Shown: positions 25,814 to 33,654, counted from the first letter of the stretch. The stretch: 64,000 nt of DNA from Acidobacteriota bacterium (GCA_020637335.1 JACJWC010000003.1:124001-188000), one strand, 5' to 3'. The notes: generated by a model not told the origin, from the letters alone. Program-made: numbers and translations.

Positions 25814-27181
25814 GTGCTTTTTTTGTTCTGCCTGTTCCTGCAAACTGAGCCCAATCTGGTCCAATCGCTTAAAAACGAAGCGTTGGCTAACCAACCGACC
25901 TTTAACAGCCTTACCGAACTCTGTCGGGTCGCGCCTAAACGGCTATCTGGTTCAGCTGGCGCCGAAATTGCGGTCCAATGGGCAAAGGCCGAAATGAAGG
26001 CTTTAGGTCTGGAAAATGTTCGCTTGGAAGCGGTTCAGGTGCCACATTGGGAACGCGGACCTGTGGAAGCATTGAGGTTTCAGGACGCGAAACTTGCAGA
26101 GACGTTTCCCCTTCCCGTAACCGCCTTGGGCGGAAGCGTCGGAACCAATGGCCCTCTCACCGCACAAGTGATCGAAGTCCAATCGTTTGAGGAATTGCAA
26201 AAGAAGGCCGCGCTGGCCAAGGGCAAATTTATTTTTTTTAATCGTGCCTTCGACAATACCTTGGCCAACCCGTTTGAAGCCTATTCGGGTGCCGTCAACC
26301 AACGCTCGCGCGGCGCCATTGAAGCGGCCAAAGTTGGAGCAATCGGCGCAATTGTGCGTAGCATGACCAATCGCTTGGATGATTACCCCCACACCGGCGC
26401 CATGCGTTACGACGAGAACATCCCGCAAATCCCGTCGCTGGCCGTCTCAACGTTGGGCGCCGAGCGGCTGAGCCACCTGCTCAAACGTGACCCCAACCTG
26501 AAATTGGAAATGGAACTCTCTTGTCAGACTTTCCCTGATACCACCTCCTACAACGTGGTAGGTGAACTTAAAGGAAGTCAATTTCCCGAGCAGATCCTGG
26601 TGGTCGGTGGCCATTTGGATGCATGGGATCTTGCTCAAGGCGCGCACGATGATGGTGCCGGTGTTTGCCAATCGATGCACGCGTTAGGACTGCTAAAGAA
26701 AACAGGTTTCATCCCCAAACGCACGTTACGGGTCGTCTGTTTCATGAACGAAGAAAACGGGCTGCGCGGCGGTCGCGGTTATTACGAACAGCATCTGGCT
26801 GAAATGGACCGACATGTGTTGGCTATGGAGTCGGATCGCGGCGGCTTTACCCCACGCGGTTTTGGCACGGATGCCAGTGGTCCAGTCATGGAAGCCTTTC
26901 GCCAAATCGTCGCGGAACTGAGCGAGATTGGAGCCGACCATATCGAACTGGGGCACGGAGGCGCCGACATTGGACCGATGGCAAAAAGTGGCGTGATTCA
27001 AGTTGGTTACATCCCCGATGCACAGCGCTATTTTGACTTTCACCACGCTGCGACCGATACGATTGATGGGGTCAATCCCCGGGAATTGGAATTGGGTACG
27101 GTGGCCATGGCCGCCTTCTTGTACCGCGCTGCCGGTTTGGAGAACCTACCCAAAAATCCGGTCACCCACGAAAGCGAATAA
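25814..27181 (+). CDS. M28-family zinc aminopeptidase, exported
   Basis: 455 residues, GTG start behind CGGAGAA, with a very short hydrophobic leader (LFLFCLFLQ). The M28 metal set is complete: His and Asp in GGHLDAWD, Asp in AHDDGAG, the catalytic Glu pair in MNEENGLRGG, Asp in MESDRGG, and His in FDFHHAATDT. A protease-associated-like insert precedes the core. The family (carboxypeptidase Q/aminopeptidase Y group) removes residues from peptides. It follows the deiminase by 21 bases, so the two are probably one operon, which suggests joint processing of extracellular peptides. The short leader makes export likely but not certain. Confidence 0.87.
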   Translation: MLFLFCLFLQTEPNLVQSLKNEALANQPTFNSLTELCRVAPKRLSGSAGAEIAVQWAKAEMKALGLENVRLEAVQVPHWERGPVEALRFQDAKLAETFPLPVTALGGSVGTNGPLTAQVIEVQSFEELQKKAALAKGKFIFFNRAFDNTLANPFEAYSGAVNQRSRGAIEAAKVGAIGAIVRSMTNRLDDYPHTGAMRYDENIPQIPSLAVSTLGAERLSHLLKRDPNLKLEMELSCQTFPDTTSYNVVGELKGSQFPEQILVVGGHLDAWDLAQGAHDDGAGVCQSMHALGLLKKTGFIPKRTLRVVCFMNEENGLRGGRGYYEQHLAEMDRHVLAMESDRGGFTPRGFGTDASGPVMEAFRQIVAELSEIGADHIELGHGGADIGPMAKSGVIQVGYIPDAQRYFDFHHAATDTIDGVNPRELELGTVAMAAFLYRAAGLENLPKNPVTHESE

Positions 27182-27201
27182 AAGGAAAAAGCGAACCCAA
27201 T

Positions 27202-27390
27202 ATGCGAGCCATAAAAATGATTACGGCGGGTACCTACGGCAGTTACGACCAGGACGGCGCCAACATCATCCCGCGCACCTGCCTGTTTGCCCTGTGTGAA
27301 GACGGTAGCCTGTGGATGATGAAAGATCCCAGCGGCGACGAATCCTCCGAGTTTTGGACCCAACTCCCCAATCCGCCTGATTCGGATTAA
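27202..27390 (+). CDS. Small acidic protein of unknown function
   Basis: 62 residues, starting 20 bases after the peptidase stop behind AAAGGAAAAAG. The sequence starts MRAIKMITAGTYGSYD and has a strand-rich middle (LFALCEDGSLWMMKDPS) with an acidic Pro/Asp tail. I do not recognise a family. Its position and codon use fit a third gene of the deiminase-peptidase operon, and a terminator-like hairpin follows about 120 bases downstream. It could be a spurious frame, but the ribosome site and lack of overlap argue for a real gene. Confidence 0.5.
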   Translation: MRAIKMITAGTYGSYDQDGANIIPRTCLFALCEDGSLWMMKDPSGDESSEFWTQLPNPPDSD

Positions 27391-27509
27391 CAAGCAAAAT
27401 CAGGTTGTTGGGGAAAACAAATGGCTTCGAACAAGTGGCTGGCCGCAACCCCCGATCTGCCACATGATCCATGAGAAAATATGGGACCTCCAACCCTATT
27501 TGAACCCTC

Positions 27510-27537
27510 ATTTGGGTTGTGAGCCCGAATTTTTTTT
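27510..27537 (+). terminator. Intrinsic terminator after the deiminase-peptidase operon
   Basis: ATTTGGG (27510-27516), a 7-base loop, and CCCGAAT (27524-27530) form a 7-bp stem with one G-U pair. It is followed at once by a run of eight T (27530-27537). The position, between the small ORF and the next start at 27607, fits termination of the operon. Confidence 0.65.
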
Positions 27538-27606
27538 CATTTAACTTGATCACTTTTTTGATTTTTTCTTGCGTTGAGGAGATGGAGATCAAAAAAGGAG
27601 ATAACT

Positions 27607-28704
27607 ATGCCAAAAATTATTGCAGGTTGGTTCTTATTGGCGACATTTACCGCAATAGCACAACCAGGCCTCAGGTCAGCGGCCAAAAAAATCGGGCCCC
27701 TCGAAAATTACACGGGGATATGGTTGGATGAAGGTGGTTCCTTCGGCGTCATCGTAGGCACGGCAGGAACCATTCTGCATTGGGATGGAGACGACTGGTT
27801 CCCCATTTCCAGCCCAACCGGGAACGATCTGTATGACGTTCACGGCTTGGCCCCAGATAATGTGGTCGCCTCAGGTCAGGATGTAATTTTGCGGTGGGAT
27901 GGTATGAGTTGGAGCATCATCCTGCAGAACCCATCAACCCCCTACACTCCCGTTTTTTTGACTCAATACCGCATTTGGTACGGCATCCCAAGCAACCAAT
28001 TCCCAATTGTTGGCCGTTGCAACCTCAACGGCTCCAGTCCATTAGGCCTTGTGACCGGAACGGGTTCTGTACTCAATTTTCAGCAGGAAAATGGGCTCAT
28101 GCACTTTATTGGCAGCGCTGGTGATATCGTTCAAACCGACAACACTCTGATTTTTAATTTTGTTTTCGATCAGGACGATATGAATCCTTTAGGATTTGCC
28201 GCAGCAGACTTCTTCTTACACACCAGCAAACGAGAAGGAATGACAGCCTATGGAGGTAATCAAACCGGTATTTATCAGCTAGAGGAAGATTGGAACTTTA
28301 TTACAGCCTTAACTGAGCTATTTGGAGCTAGGGCAATTAGAAACCAATCCAATCAAATAAAATTGCTTTGCGCGGGATTGGATCCGGGCGGGAATGGGTT
28401 CACCCTCAGCATCGAAAACGGGACAATCACTCAAACATTCCCACCCGAGGCCACTGGTATTGGGTTAAGTGATGTGGACGAAGTCACTCAAGATATATTT
28501 TCCACCGTCCCTGGCCACGAAACCTGCCTTATTGGAACAGGTGCCGCTCAATTTTTTATTGGAGATCTCGAAACGATACTTCGTTATGAATTGTGTATGC
28601 TTGCCTTTCAAAGCTGGCTAATTGCTTGTTCTGAGACGACAACGCCTATCAACCTCGTGGATTTTATTATTGCCGTTAATAACTGTCAGTCCCTCAATCA
28701 GTGA
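27607..28704 (+). CDS. Secreted protein with beta-propeller-like repeats, unknown function
   Basis: 365 residues from ATG 27607, behind AAAGGAG. A signal peptide ends near residue 18 (TFTAIAQ). The N-terminal half has units such as VGTAGTILHWDGDDWFPIS and GQDVILRWDGMSW, where a Trp-Asp-Gly turn precedes a strand, as in BNR/propeller proteins. The second half shows no clear family. The C terminus has spaced cysteines (YELCMLAFQSWLIAC, then VNNC) near a short segment resembling half of a dockerin motif (LVDFIIAVNNC). The second half is AT richer. No catalytic motif is visible; a surface or adhesive role is a guess. Confidence 0.65.
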   Translation: MPKIIAGWFLLATFTAIAQPGLRSAAKKIGPLENYTGIWLDEGGSFGVIVGTAGTILHWDGDDWFPISSPTGNDLYDVHGLAPDNVVASGQDVILRWDGMSWSIILQNPSTPYTPVFLTQYRIWYGIPSNQFPIVGRCNLNGSSPLGLVTGTGSVLNFQQENGLMHFIGSAGDIVQTDNTLIFNFVFDQDDMNPLGFAAADFFLHTSKREGMTAYGGNQTGIYQLEEDWNFITALTELFGARAIRNQSNQIKLLCAGLDPGGNGFTLSIENGTITQTFPPEATGIGLSDVDEVTQDIFSTVPGHETCLIGTGAAQFFIGDLETILRYELCMLAFQSWLIACSETTTPINLVDFIIAVNNCQSLNQ

Positions 28705-28762
28705 ACAAAAGAATGCGAAATCGCAATAAATAATGTCGGGTTGGGGTTCAGGCAAATATGGG

Positions 28763-29272
28763 TCAGCTTTCTTTGGGGTCACCTGGGAAGTGCATGGGGA
28801 TTTTGGGGATATCGTTTTGGGTCAGACCCCGAGGGTTGTGCTTTCGGTCCTGAACGGTTGGCGAGGTGAAACTGTAGGTGGCGCCGCATTGGCAACACTT
28901 GGAACCGCGGATTTTGAGCTGATCTCTCACCTGTTGGCCTTGGCCAGCGCTGGCCAAGTAACCGAACAGACTTAGCCCAAAGAGGATGCCCAACCCAATA
29001 CCGACCTGTCGATTTTGGGCGTCGAAGAACCAAGCTGCAACCCAAACCAAAAGGCCCAAGAAACTGAACATTAGCACACGAGACCATCGGCTTTGGCGCC
29101 GTTCGACTTGTTCCATCTGCTGATTCAGGGCACCGGCACCACGCGATTCGTACCAATTTTCAAACTTAAAAGATCCACAATGATCACAGTAAAAGGCTTC
29201 CTCGGTAACCGGGGTCGGCTCCAGTTCGGGATCATTGTCGCCAGTCATCCGTTCGTAAACCACCCAACCCAA
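28763..29272 (-). CDS. Membrane protein with two zinc-ribbon halves, unknown function
   Basis: 169 residues, TTG start with AGGAGG 6 bases upstream. A CDHCGSF pair (about residue 29) and a second CCQCG pair (about 129) flank two membrane helices (about 65-83 and 88-105). The four cysteines could form a zinc ribbon split by the membrane hairpin, both halves on the cytoplasmic side. No named family is recognised. The gene overlaps no confident neighbour and is convergent with the secreted propeller-like gene, whose stop is 58 bases away. A short open frame on the plus strand over its end is a shadow. Confidence 0.6.
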   Translation of the reverse strand: MGWVVYERMTGDNDPELEPTPVTEEAFYCDHCGSFKFENWYESRGAGALNQQMEQVERRQSRWSRVLMFSFLGLLVWVAAWFFDAQNRQVGIGLGILFGLSLFGYLASAGQGQQVRDQLKIRGSKCCQCGATYSFTSPTVQDRKHNPRGLTQNDIPKIPMHFPGDPKES

Positions 29273-29373
29273 AGAGAACCTCCTCTAACCACCGCGCCCA
29301 AACGCAGCGATCCTGACCTATCAAAAATCCAAACGTTTCATTTATTATCGTCGCTTCAGGCGGGCACTTGATC

Positions 29374-29856
29374 CTATTGTTGGATAACCCACATCTGCTG
29401 GATTGGCAGGGTTTTATCTTGCAGGACTTGTGCGGTATTCGTTTTTTCGTATTCGCAGCCGCGGCACACATCCACGGGCTGGGGTTCCGATATTAATTTT
29501 TGGATTGCGGCTCTAACTGCAGCATCCAAGGGGTCCTTTTCGGGTTGGTGGCGCAACAACGCTTCCGCAGCGTACAAACGCGAAACGGCCGGACCGAGCA
29601 CCAGGACAAACCGCAAGGCTTGCCATTCCGAACCCGATTCCAAGCGTTCCATCTGCAAACGCTGTTGTGGATGGGTTCCGGCAAAGCCACAAAAAGAACC
29701 ATACACACCCTCCCCAGCCATAAGGGCAAAAAAGGCCTCCCTATTGGATGGCGCGACTTCCAATTTACCCAGTTCGGGTGCACGGCCTTCCAGGTCAGCC
29801 GCATAAGCTGACCAATCGCCAACGTCCTGAATCATCGCAAACAAAAGCATGAACAT
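29374..29856 (-). CDS. Hypothetical protein downstream of the inositol-monophosphatase-like gene
   Basis: 160 residues starting 12 bases after the phosphatase stop, behind GGGGG, so probably co-transcribed. The N terminus is hydrophobic (MFMLLFAMIQ), possibly a short signal or anchor. Cys residues occur in a CGFAGTHP segment and as a CRGC pair near the C terminus. Conserved-looking stretches include GSEWQALRFVLVLGPAVSRL and YAAEALLRHQPEKDP. I do not recognise a family. The CRGC pair suggests metal or disulfide chemistry, but this is speculative. Confidence 0.5.
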   Translation of the reverse strand: MFMLLFAMIQDVGDWSAYAADLEGRAPELGKLEVAPSNREAFFALMAGEGVYGSFCGFAGTHPQQRLQMERLESGSEWQALRFVLVLGPAVSRLYAAEALLRHQPEKDPLDAAVRAAIQKLISEPQPVDVCRGCEYEKTNTAQVLQDKTLPIQQMWVIQQ

Positions 29857-29868
29857 TATTGCCCCCGA

Positions 29869-30774
29869 TCAGGAATCAAAGATGTGGTCAGGATAGCGGT
29901 TTTGCAAAAAATCGACCGTTGCCTTGCCGACTTCAGGATTGCTGGCCATGACAAACCCTTTGTGGTGGCAATACACACTTTCGCGTCGATTGAGTTCCAA
30001 AGGCTGACCAGCCACATCGCTGACCCAGCCACCAGCCCCTTGAATAACAGCAGCCACTCCGGCCAGGTCCCAGAGCGATACCCCTTTGTTGCGGCGCGGT
30101 AGACCGAGGTAGAGACCCGCATCGCCGGTCAACAGGTTACAGCCCTTGTGCACAGGTGAAGCCAAAACCGTGGGCCGACACTTTTTGATGCCCAATTGGG
30201 CTTTTAAATCTGCAGTCAACGCATGCCAGAGTGGATTTTTTTCCTGCGGATAAATCTCTGCTTCGGAAACCCAAAGCACCAGTTCCGAGCCGATCTGGGG
30301 CGGATTCAACGCAATTCCATTACAGGAACTCTTTTCCTTGGCCCAGCCGGTGTAAAAACGGCCAATCGCCGGCAGAGAAACCACGCCAAAAACGGGCGTG
30401 CCATCCTGTTCGACCAAGCCAATCGAAACGGCAAAAGAGTTGGTGCGGTCGACAAAACCGCGGGTGCCATCCAATGGATCAATCAGAAAGACGTAGGGTT
30501 TGCGGTAGCGATCATCGGGATGGTGATCGGTCATTTCCTCGGCCACGATGGCCGTCTGTTCGCGCAATTCATCTGCCGCGGTATAAAGCACTTCCAGAAT
30601 CAACGCCTGAGCATCGTGATCGGCTTCCGTGACAATATCGCCGGTATGCGTTCCAATATCTTTTTTGTAGACTTCGTATTCGCCCTGGTAGTGTTGAAGG
30701 ATGCGCGCCGTTGCGCGGGTTGCCGCTTCCACACTCAATTGAAACCAGGATTCTAACTGTGTTTTGTTCAACAT
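29869..30774 (-). CDS. Inositol monophosphatase family protein (CysQ/IMPase-like)
   Basis: 301 residues from ATG 30774, behind GGGGAGGG; the frame is open 53 codons further but into the tRNA promoter region. The lithium-sensitive phosphatase motifs are present: EEMT (metal Glu), IDPLDGTRGFVDRTNSFAVS (the DPLDGT metal motif), and SLWDLAGVAAVIQGAGG near the end. Members hydrolyse inositol phosphates, 3'-phosphoadenosine phosphates (CysQ, BPNT) or sugar phosphates. The DPLDGTRGF form and the 'EEM' motif are shared with CysQ-like proteins, so a PAP phosphatase is the best guess. It is divergent from the tRNA-Ser gene. Confidence 0.87.
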   Translation of the reverse strand: MLNKTQLESWFQLSVEAATRATARILQHYQGEYEVYKKDIGTHTGDIVTEADHDAQALILEVLYTAADELREQTAIVAEEMTDHHPDDRYRKPYVFLIDPLDGTRGFVDRTNSFAVSIGLVEQDGTPVFGVVSLPAIGRFYTGWAKEKSSCNGIALNPPQIGSELVLWVSEAEIYPQEKNPLWHALTADLKAQLGIKKCRPTVLASPVHKGCNLLTGDAGLYLGLPRRNKGVSLWDLAGVAAVIQGAGGWVSDVAGQPLELNRRESVYCHHKGFVMASNPEVGKATVDFLQNRYPDHIFDS

Positions 30775-30862
30775 GGATGCCGCCCTCCCCGCCGCCATTG
30801 TAGCCAAGGCTTGGCGCCCTTCCAAGCCAGATCCAGGCGAAATCCGAGCTGGGATTCTCCGC

Positions 30863-30891
30863 TTGCACGCCCAAAACAGCTGTGCTATATT
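30863..30891 (+). promoter_or_regulatory. Promoter of the tRNA-Ser / SRP RNA / dnaX cluster
   Basis: TTGCAC (30863-30868) and TATATT (30886-30891) are separated by exactly 17 bases, and the tRNA begins 12 bases later. The pair is near consensus and is the only good one in this gap. It could serve tRNA, SRP RNA and dnaX as one transcript. Confidence 0.7.
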
Positions 30892-30903
30892 TCGGGTCCT
30901 TGC

Positions 30904-30993
30904 GGAGAGGTGACCGAGTGGTCGATGGTGCACGCCTGGAAAGCGTGTGTGGCGGGAACGTCACCGGGGGTTCGAATCCCTTCCTCTCCGCCA
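30904..30993 (+). tRNA. tRNA-Ser (anticodon GGA)
   Basis: A 90-base class II tRNA. The acceptor stem GGAGAGG pairs with CCTCTCC, followed by discriminator G and an encoded CCA. The anticodon stem CACGC/GCGTG holds the loop CTGGAAA, with GGA at 30938-30940, reading serine codons UCC and UCU. A long variable arm and a T arm with GTTCGAATC are present, as expected for tRNA-Ser. It lies directly before the SRP RNA gene, as in Bacillus and other bacteria. Confidence 0.97.
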
Positions 30994-31007
30994 TTTTCGG
31001 ATGAAGA

Positions 31008-31096
31008 ATTGGGCATCGGCAACGATTGGCTATGAACCGTGTCAGGCCTTGACGGGAGCAGCACTAAGTAGATTCAGTCGTGTGCCGGTGTCTTAC
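31008..31096 (+). ncRNA. ffs: Bacterial small SRP RNA (4.5S type)
   Basis: The core GTCAGGCC...GGGAGCAGCAC (31041-31063) is the conserved Ffh-binding domain with its symmetric and asymmetric loops. The flanking arm GGGCATCGGCAACGATTGGC (31011-31030) pairs with CAGTCGTGTGCCGGTGTC (31075-31092), including several G-U pairs; GTGTGCCGG is itself conserved in SRP RNAs. The tip is CCT-TGAC-GGG, a URRC-type tetraloop instead of GGAA. It lies between tRNA-Ser and dnaX, a known location. The exact ends are estimated from pairing and may be off by several bases. Confidence 0.87.
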
Positions 31097-31122
31097 TGTT
31101 CACCCGAGGAAAAAGGCAGGGC

Positions 31123-32295
31123 ATGGCCTCAAAAGTAACCGCGCTCGCGTGGCGACCCCAAACATTTGAAGATGTGGTGGGCCAAGAGGTCATCACGCGG
31201 ACGTTGCAAAACGCCATTCAATCTGATCGCCTTCACCACGCCTACCTGTTTTCGGGTCTGCGCGGATCCGGTAAAACCTCTACGGCGCGCATCTTCGCCA
31301 AAGCACTCAACTGCGAGCAAGGCCCAACGGCAACCCCCTGCTTGACCTGTGTACCCTGCACAGAGATCAAACAGGGCAATGCGTTGGATGTGGTTGAAAT
31401 CGATGCCGCTTCCAACAATTCGGTCGATAATGTACGCGAATTACGCGAATGGGTGCGTTATGCTTCCGCCCGCGATCGCTTCAAAATCTTCATCATCGAT
31501 GAAGTCCACATGCTCTCCACTTCGGCTTTTAATGCCCTGCTCAAAACCTTGGAAGAGCCGCCGCCCAACGTTATTTTCATCATGGCCACCACCGAGCTGC
31601 ACAAGATCCCAGCCACCATCCTTTCGCGCAGCCAACAATTTGATTTCCGCCAGATCCCGCTTTTCAAAATTGAAGATCATCTGAAAAAGATTGCCGATGC
31701 GGAAAAAATTCAGATCGACATAGATGCTCTGCCCTTGATTGCGCAATCCTCCGGTGGGTCCCTGCGCGATGCCTTGTCCATCTTCGATCAGGTTATCGCC
31801 GCCTCCAACGAACAAATCACCCGCTTGGACGTGCAATCCATTTTGGGTGTTGTCGAAGATGCTACCCTGCTCGACCTGCTCGACGCCATCATCCACCTGG
31901 CCCCGGAAAAAATGTTTAACCGGGTCGGCGAGTTGGTCCATTACGGCCACGATTTACGTTTGGTCTACGATGCCTTTACTGGCCTGATCCGCGATTCGCT
32001 GGTGCTCAAAACCACGCAAAACGCCAGCGATATGGTCATGCGCAAATACGGGCACGGCAGTCAACATGAGGACCTGCTGACCAAAATCACCGATGCGGAC
32101 CTGATTCGCATTTTGGATTTGTTGGTCCAGAACGAGAGCATGTTCCGCGCCGCGAATGAACCGCGTTACGCCTTTGAGCTCGTCCTACTCAAAATCATGG
32201 AACTCAAACGCCTGGTCCCGTTGGAAACCTTGATCAACGACCTCAAACGGCTTGGATCTGAAGGCCTGACCGAAAAAAAAAACGAAGCCACCTAA
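31123..32295 (+). CDS. dnaX: DNA polymerase III gamma subunit (short dnaX product)
   Basis: 390 residues in the zero frame, the clamp-loader AAA+ motor. Visible: YLFSGLRGSGKTSTARIFA (Walker A), four zinc-binding cysteines (LNC...PCLTCVPC), FIIDEVHMLS (Walker B), MATTELHKIPATILSR (sensor 1/SRC region) and GGSLRDALS (sensor 2). Domain III follows and the frame ends at TAA 32293-32295, just after a run of ten A. This gives a protein lacking the tau C-terminal domains. Without frameshift the product is therefore gamma-like. The start has AGGCAGGG close before ATG. It follows the SRP RNA and precedes ybaB and recR, a widely conserved order. Confidence 0.93.
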   Translation: MASKVTALAWRPQTFEDVVGQEVITRTLQNAIQSDRLHHAYLFSGLRGSGKTSTARIFAKALNCEQGPTATPCLTCVPCTEIKQGNALDVVEIDAASNNSVDNVRELREWVRYASARDRFKIFIIDEVHMLSTSAFNALLKTLEEPPPNVIFIMATTELHKIPATILSRSQQFDFRQIPLFKIEDHLKKIADAEKIQIDIDALPLIAQSSGGSLRDALSIFDQVIAASNEQITRLDVQSILGVVEDATLLDLLDAIIHLAPEKMFNRVGELVHYGHDLRLVYDAFTGLIRDSLVLKTTQNASDMVMRKYGHGSQHEDLLTKITDADLIRILDLLVQNESMFRAANEPRYAFELVLLKIMELKRLVPLETLINDLKRLGSEGLTEKKNEAT

Positions 32296-32323
32296 CGCCT
32301 GAAGCGGAAGAGCCAGCCGTCAG
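32273..32323 (+). promoter_or_regulatory. dnaX slippage site: A10 run with downstream hairpin
   Basis: Ten consecutive A occur at 32273-32282 inside dnaX. A GAAGG (32260-32264) precedes the run by 8 bases and could act as an internal Shine-Dalgarno. A modest hairpin (CTGA, 2-base bulge, CGG, 9-base loop, CCGTCAG; 32299-32323) lies 16 bases downstream. Known dnaX sites use either ribosomal -1 slippage (E. coli A AAA AAG) or transcript slippage on an A run (Thermus). Both fit here; the long pure run favours transcript slippage. Confidence 0.75.
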
Positions 32324-32732
32324 CACATCCCCATCCAGTTGGGACCGCGACGCCTTTCTCGACCACCTGCGCCAAACGGAAAAACCGGCCCTGGCCGCCT
32401 TGGTCGCCAACGCCTTCCGCATGCAGGCATCCGAGGATCAATTGCTCCTGTGGTTTGATCCCAGCAAAGCCAATCTGATTGCCCTTTTGGAAGCGGATCA
32501 CCACCATCTACCCCTGCTCAAAGCCATCGAACATCAAGCAAAACGCCCTTTGAAACCGGCCTTTCGGGTCGCGCCGGACCCCAACTTAATCCGCGCCCGC
32601 AAGGAACGCGATGCAGCCCATGCCTTTGTAGAAGCTGACCCTAAGGTAAAATTAGCACTGGAACTTTTTAAAGGCGAAATTGTTCACCTCAAAGAACTGA
32701 ACCAAGATAAGGACGGCAACACCCATGATTGA
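32283..32732 (+). CDS. dnaX: Tau-specific extension of dnaX, reached by -1 slippage
   Basis: The frame one base back (-1) relative to gamma is open from the A run to TGA 32730-32732. Translated onward from AAA AAA CGA it gives a linker (EEPAVSTSPSSWDRDAF) and then a domain typical of the tau tail: LDHLRQTEKPALAALVANAF, LLLWFDPSKANLIALLEAD, and a C-terminal helix that would bind the polymerase alpha subunit. The join makes a protein of about 536 residues. It has no ribosome site of its own near a plausible start. Its last codons overlap the ybaB start by 8 bases, which supports real translation of this frame. It should not be read as a separate gene. Confidence 0.82.
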   Translation, partial: RSHLTPEAEEPAVSTSPSSWDRDAFLDHLRQTEKPALAALVANAFRMQASEDQLLLWFDPSKANLIALLEADHHHLPLLKAIEHQAKRPLKPAFRVAPDPNLIRARKERDAAHAFVEADPKVKLALELFKGEIVHLKELNQDKDGNTHD

Positions 32733-33036
32733 TTTCAACGACCTCATGCAAAAAGCACAAATGTTCCAAGGCAAGATGAAGGATGACTTGGAGAAAATGC
32801 GCGTTCAAGGCAGCGCTGGCGGCGAAATGGTCAAAGTCGTGGTCAATGGAAACCGCGAATTGACCTCAATCCAAATCAACCCAGAAGCGCTTAAAGACCC
32901 TGAAATGCTCGAAGACATGATCCTCTCTGCCCTACAATCTGCCTACAGCCAGGTCAATGAAAAGGTTCAAGACCAGATGAGCGGCATGTTGGGCGGCCTG
33001 GATTTTTCGCAAATCGGCAAAATGTTTGGCGCATGA
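32725..33036 (+). CDS. YbaB/EbfC nucleoid-associated protein
   Basis: 103 residues, the usual length for YbaB. Typical segments are MIDFNDLMQKAQMFQGKM at the start, then VQGSAGGEMVKVVVNGNREL, INPEALKDPEMLEDMILSAL, and a Gly/Met-rich C terminus with MSGMLGG. The dimer binds DNA as a tweezer-shaped nucleoid protein and often sits between dnaX and recR. Its ATG overlaps the tau stop by 8 bases, and its TGA overlaps the recR ATG (ATGA). All three are therefore probably translated in series. Confidence 0.95.
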   Translation: MIDFNDLMQKAQMFQGKMKDDLEKMRVQGSAGGEMVKVVVNGNRELTSIQINPEALKDPEMLEDMILSALQSAYSQVNEKVQDQMSGMLGGLDFSQIGKMFGA

Positions 33037-33632
33037 AAACAGGCGATCCCATCGTCGACCGGCTGGTTGACCTGATTGCAAAAATGCCCGGGATTGGCCG
33101 AAAAACCGCCCAGCGACTGGCCTTTTTCATTCTGGCCCAGCCGGAACCGTATGCGCTTGACCTTTCCGAAAGCATCCGTCAACTGAAAGAAAACTTGAGA
33201 ACCTGTCCGCAATGCTTCAATTTCTGTCATCAGGAACTGTGTTCGGTTTGCAGCCAAACCAGCCGTGACACAGGCTTGATGTGCGTCATTGAAGATGCCA
33301 TGAGTTTGAACCAAATCGAACGAACCGGTCATTACCGCGGCTATTACCATGTCTTACAAGGCGCTCTCTCGCCGATCCATGGCATCGGGCCCAAAGAACT
33401 GCGGATCCAGGAATTATTGGCCCGTCTGAAAACAATGCCCGTCCAGGAAGTCATTTTAGCCACCAACCCCACTTTGGAAGGGGAAGCCACCGCTATGTAC
33501 CTGGCCGAACTCTTAGGTGAAAGTGGGGTCAAACTGAGCCGTATCGGGACGGGGATTCCCATGGGCGGTTCGCTGGATTACGTCGATGAAATCACCATGA
33601 CCAAAGCCCTGGATAACCGCCGAACTTTGTAA
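33033..33632 (+). CDS. recR: Recombination protein RecR
   Basis: 199 residues, normal for RecR. A helix-hairpin-helix (MPGIGRKTAQRLAFF), a C4 zinc finger (CPQCFNFCHQELCSVC), a Toprim domain (VIEDAMSLNQIERTGHYRGYY, then ILATNPTLEGEATAMYLAEL), and a C-terminal GIPMGGSLDYVDEITMTKAL are all present. RecR works with RecO and RecF to load RecA on gapped DNA. It ends the dnaX-ybaB-recR run and is convergent with the next gene, 22 bases away. Confidence 0.96.
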   Translation: MKTGDPIVDRLVDLIAKMPGIGRKTAQRLAFFILAQPEPYALDLSESIRQLKENLRTCPQCFNFCHQELCSVCSQTSRDTGLMCVIEDAMSLNQIERTGHYRGYYHVLQGALSPIHGIGPKELRIQELLARLKTMPVQEVILATNPTLEGEATAMYLAELLGESGVKLSRIGTGIPMGGSLDYVDEITMTKALDNRRTL

Positions 33633-33654
33633 GATTAAATCAGGCTTCAGTCGT

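Noticed and set aside
28733..28975. Plus-strand 80-codon frame over the zinc-ribbon gene
   Set aside because: It overlaps the better-supported minus-strand gene (strong ribosome site, paired Cys motifs) and resembles no family.
32400..32732. Separate gene downstream of dnaX
   Set aside because: Its start has no ribosome site and its sequence is the tau C-terminal domain, so it is the -1 frame part of dnaX.
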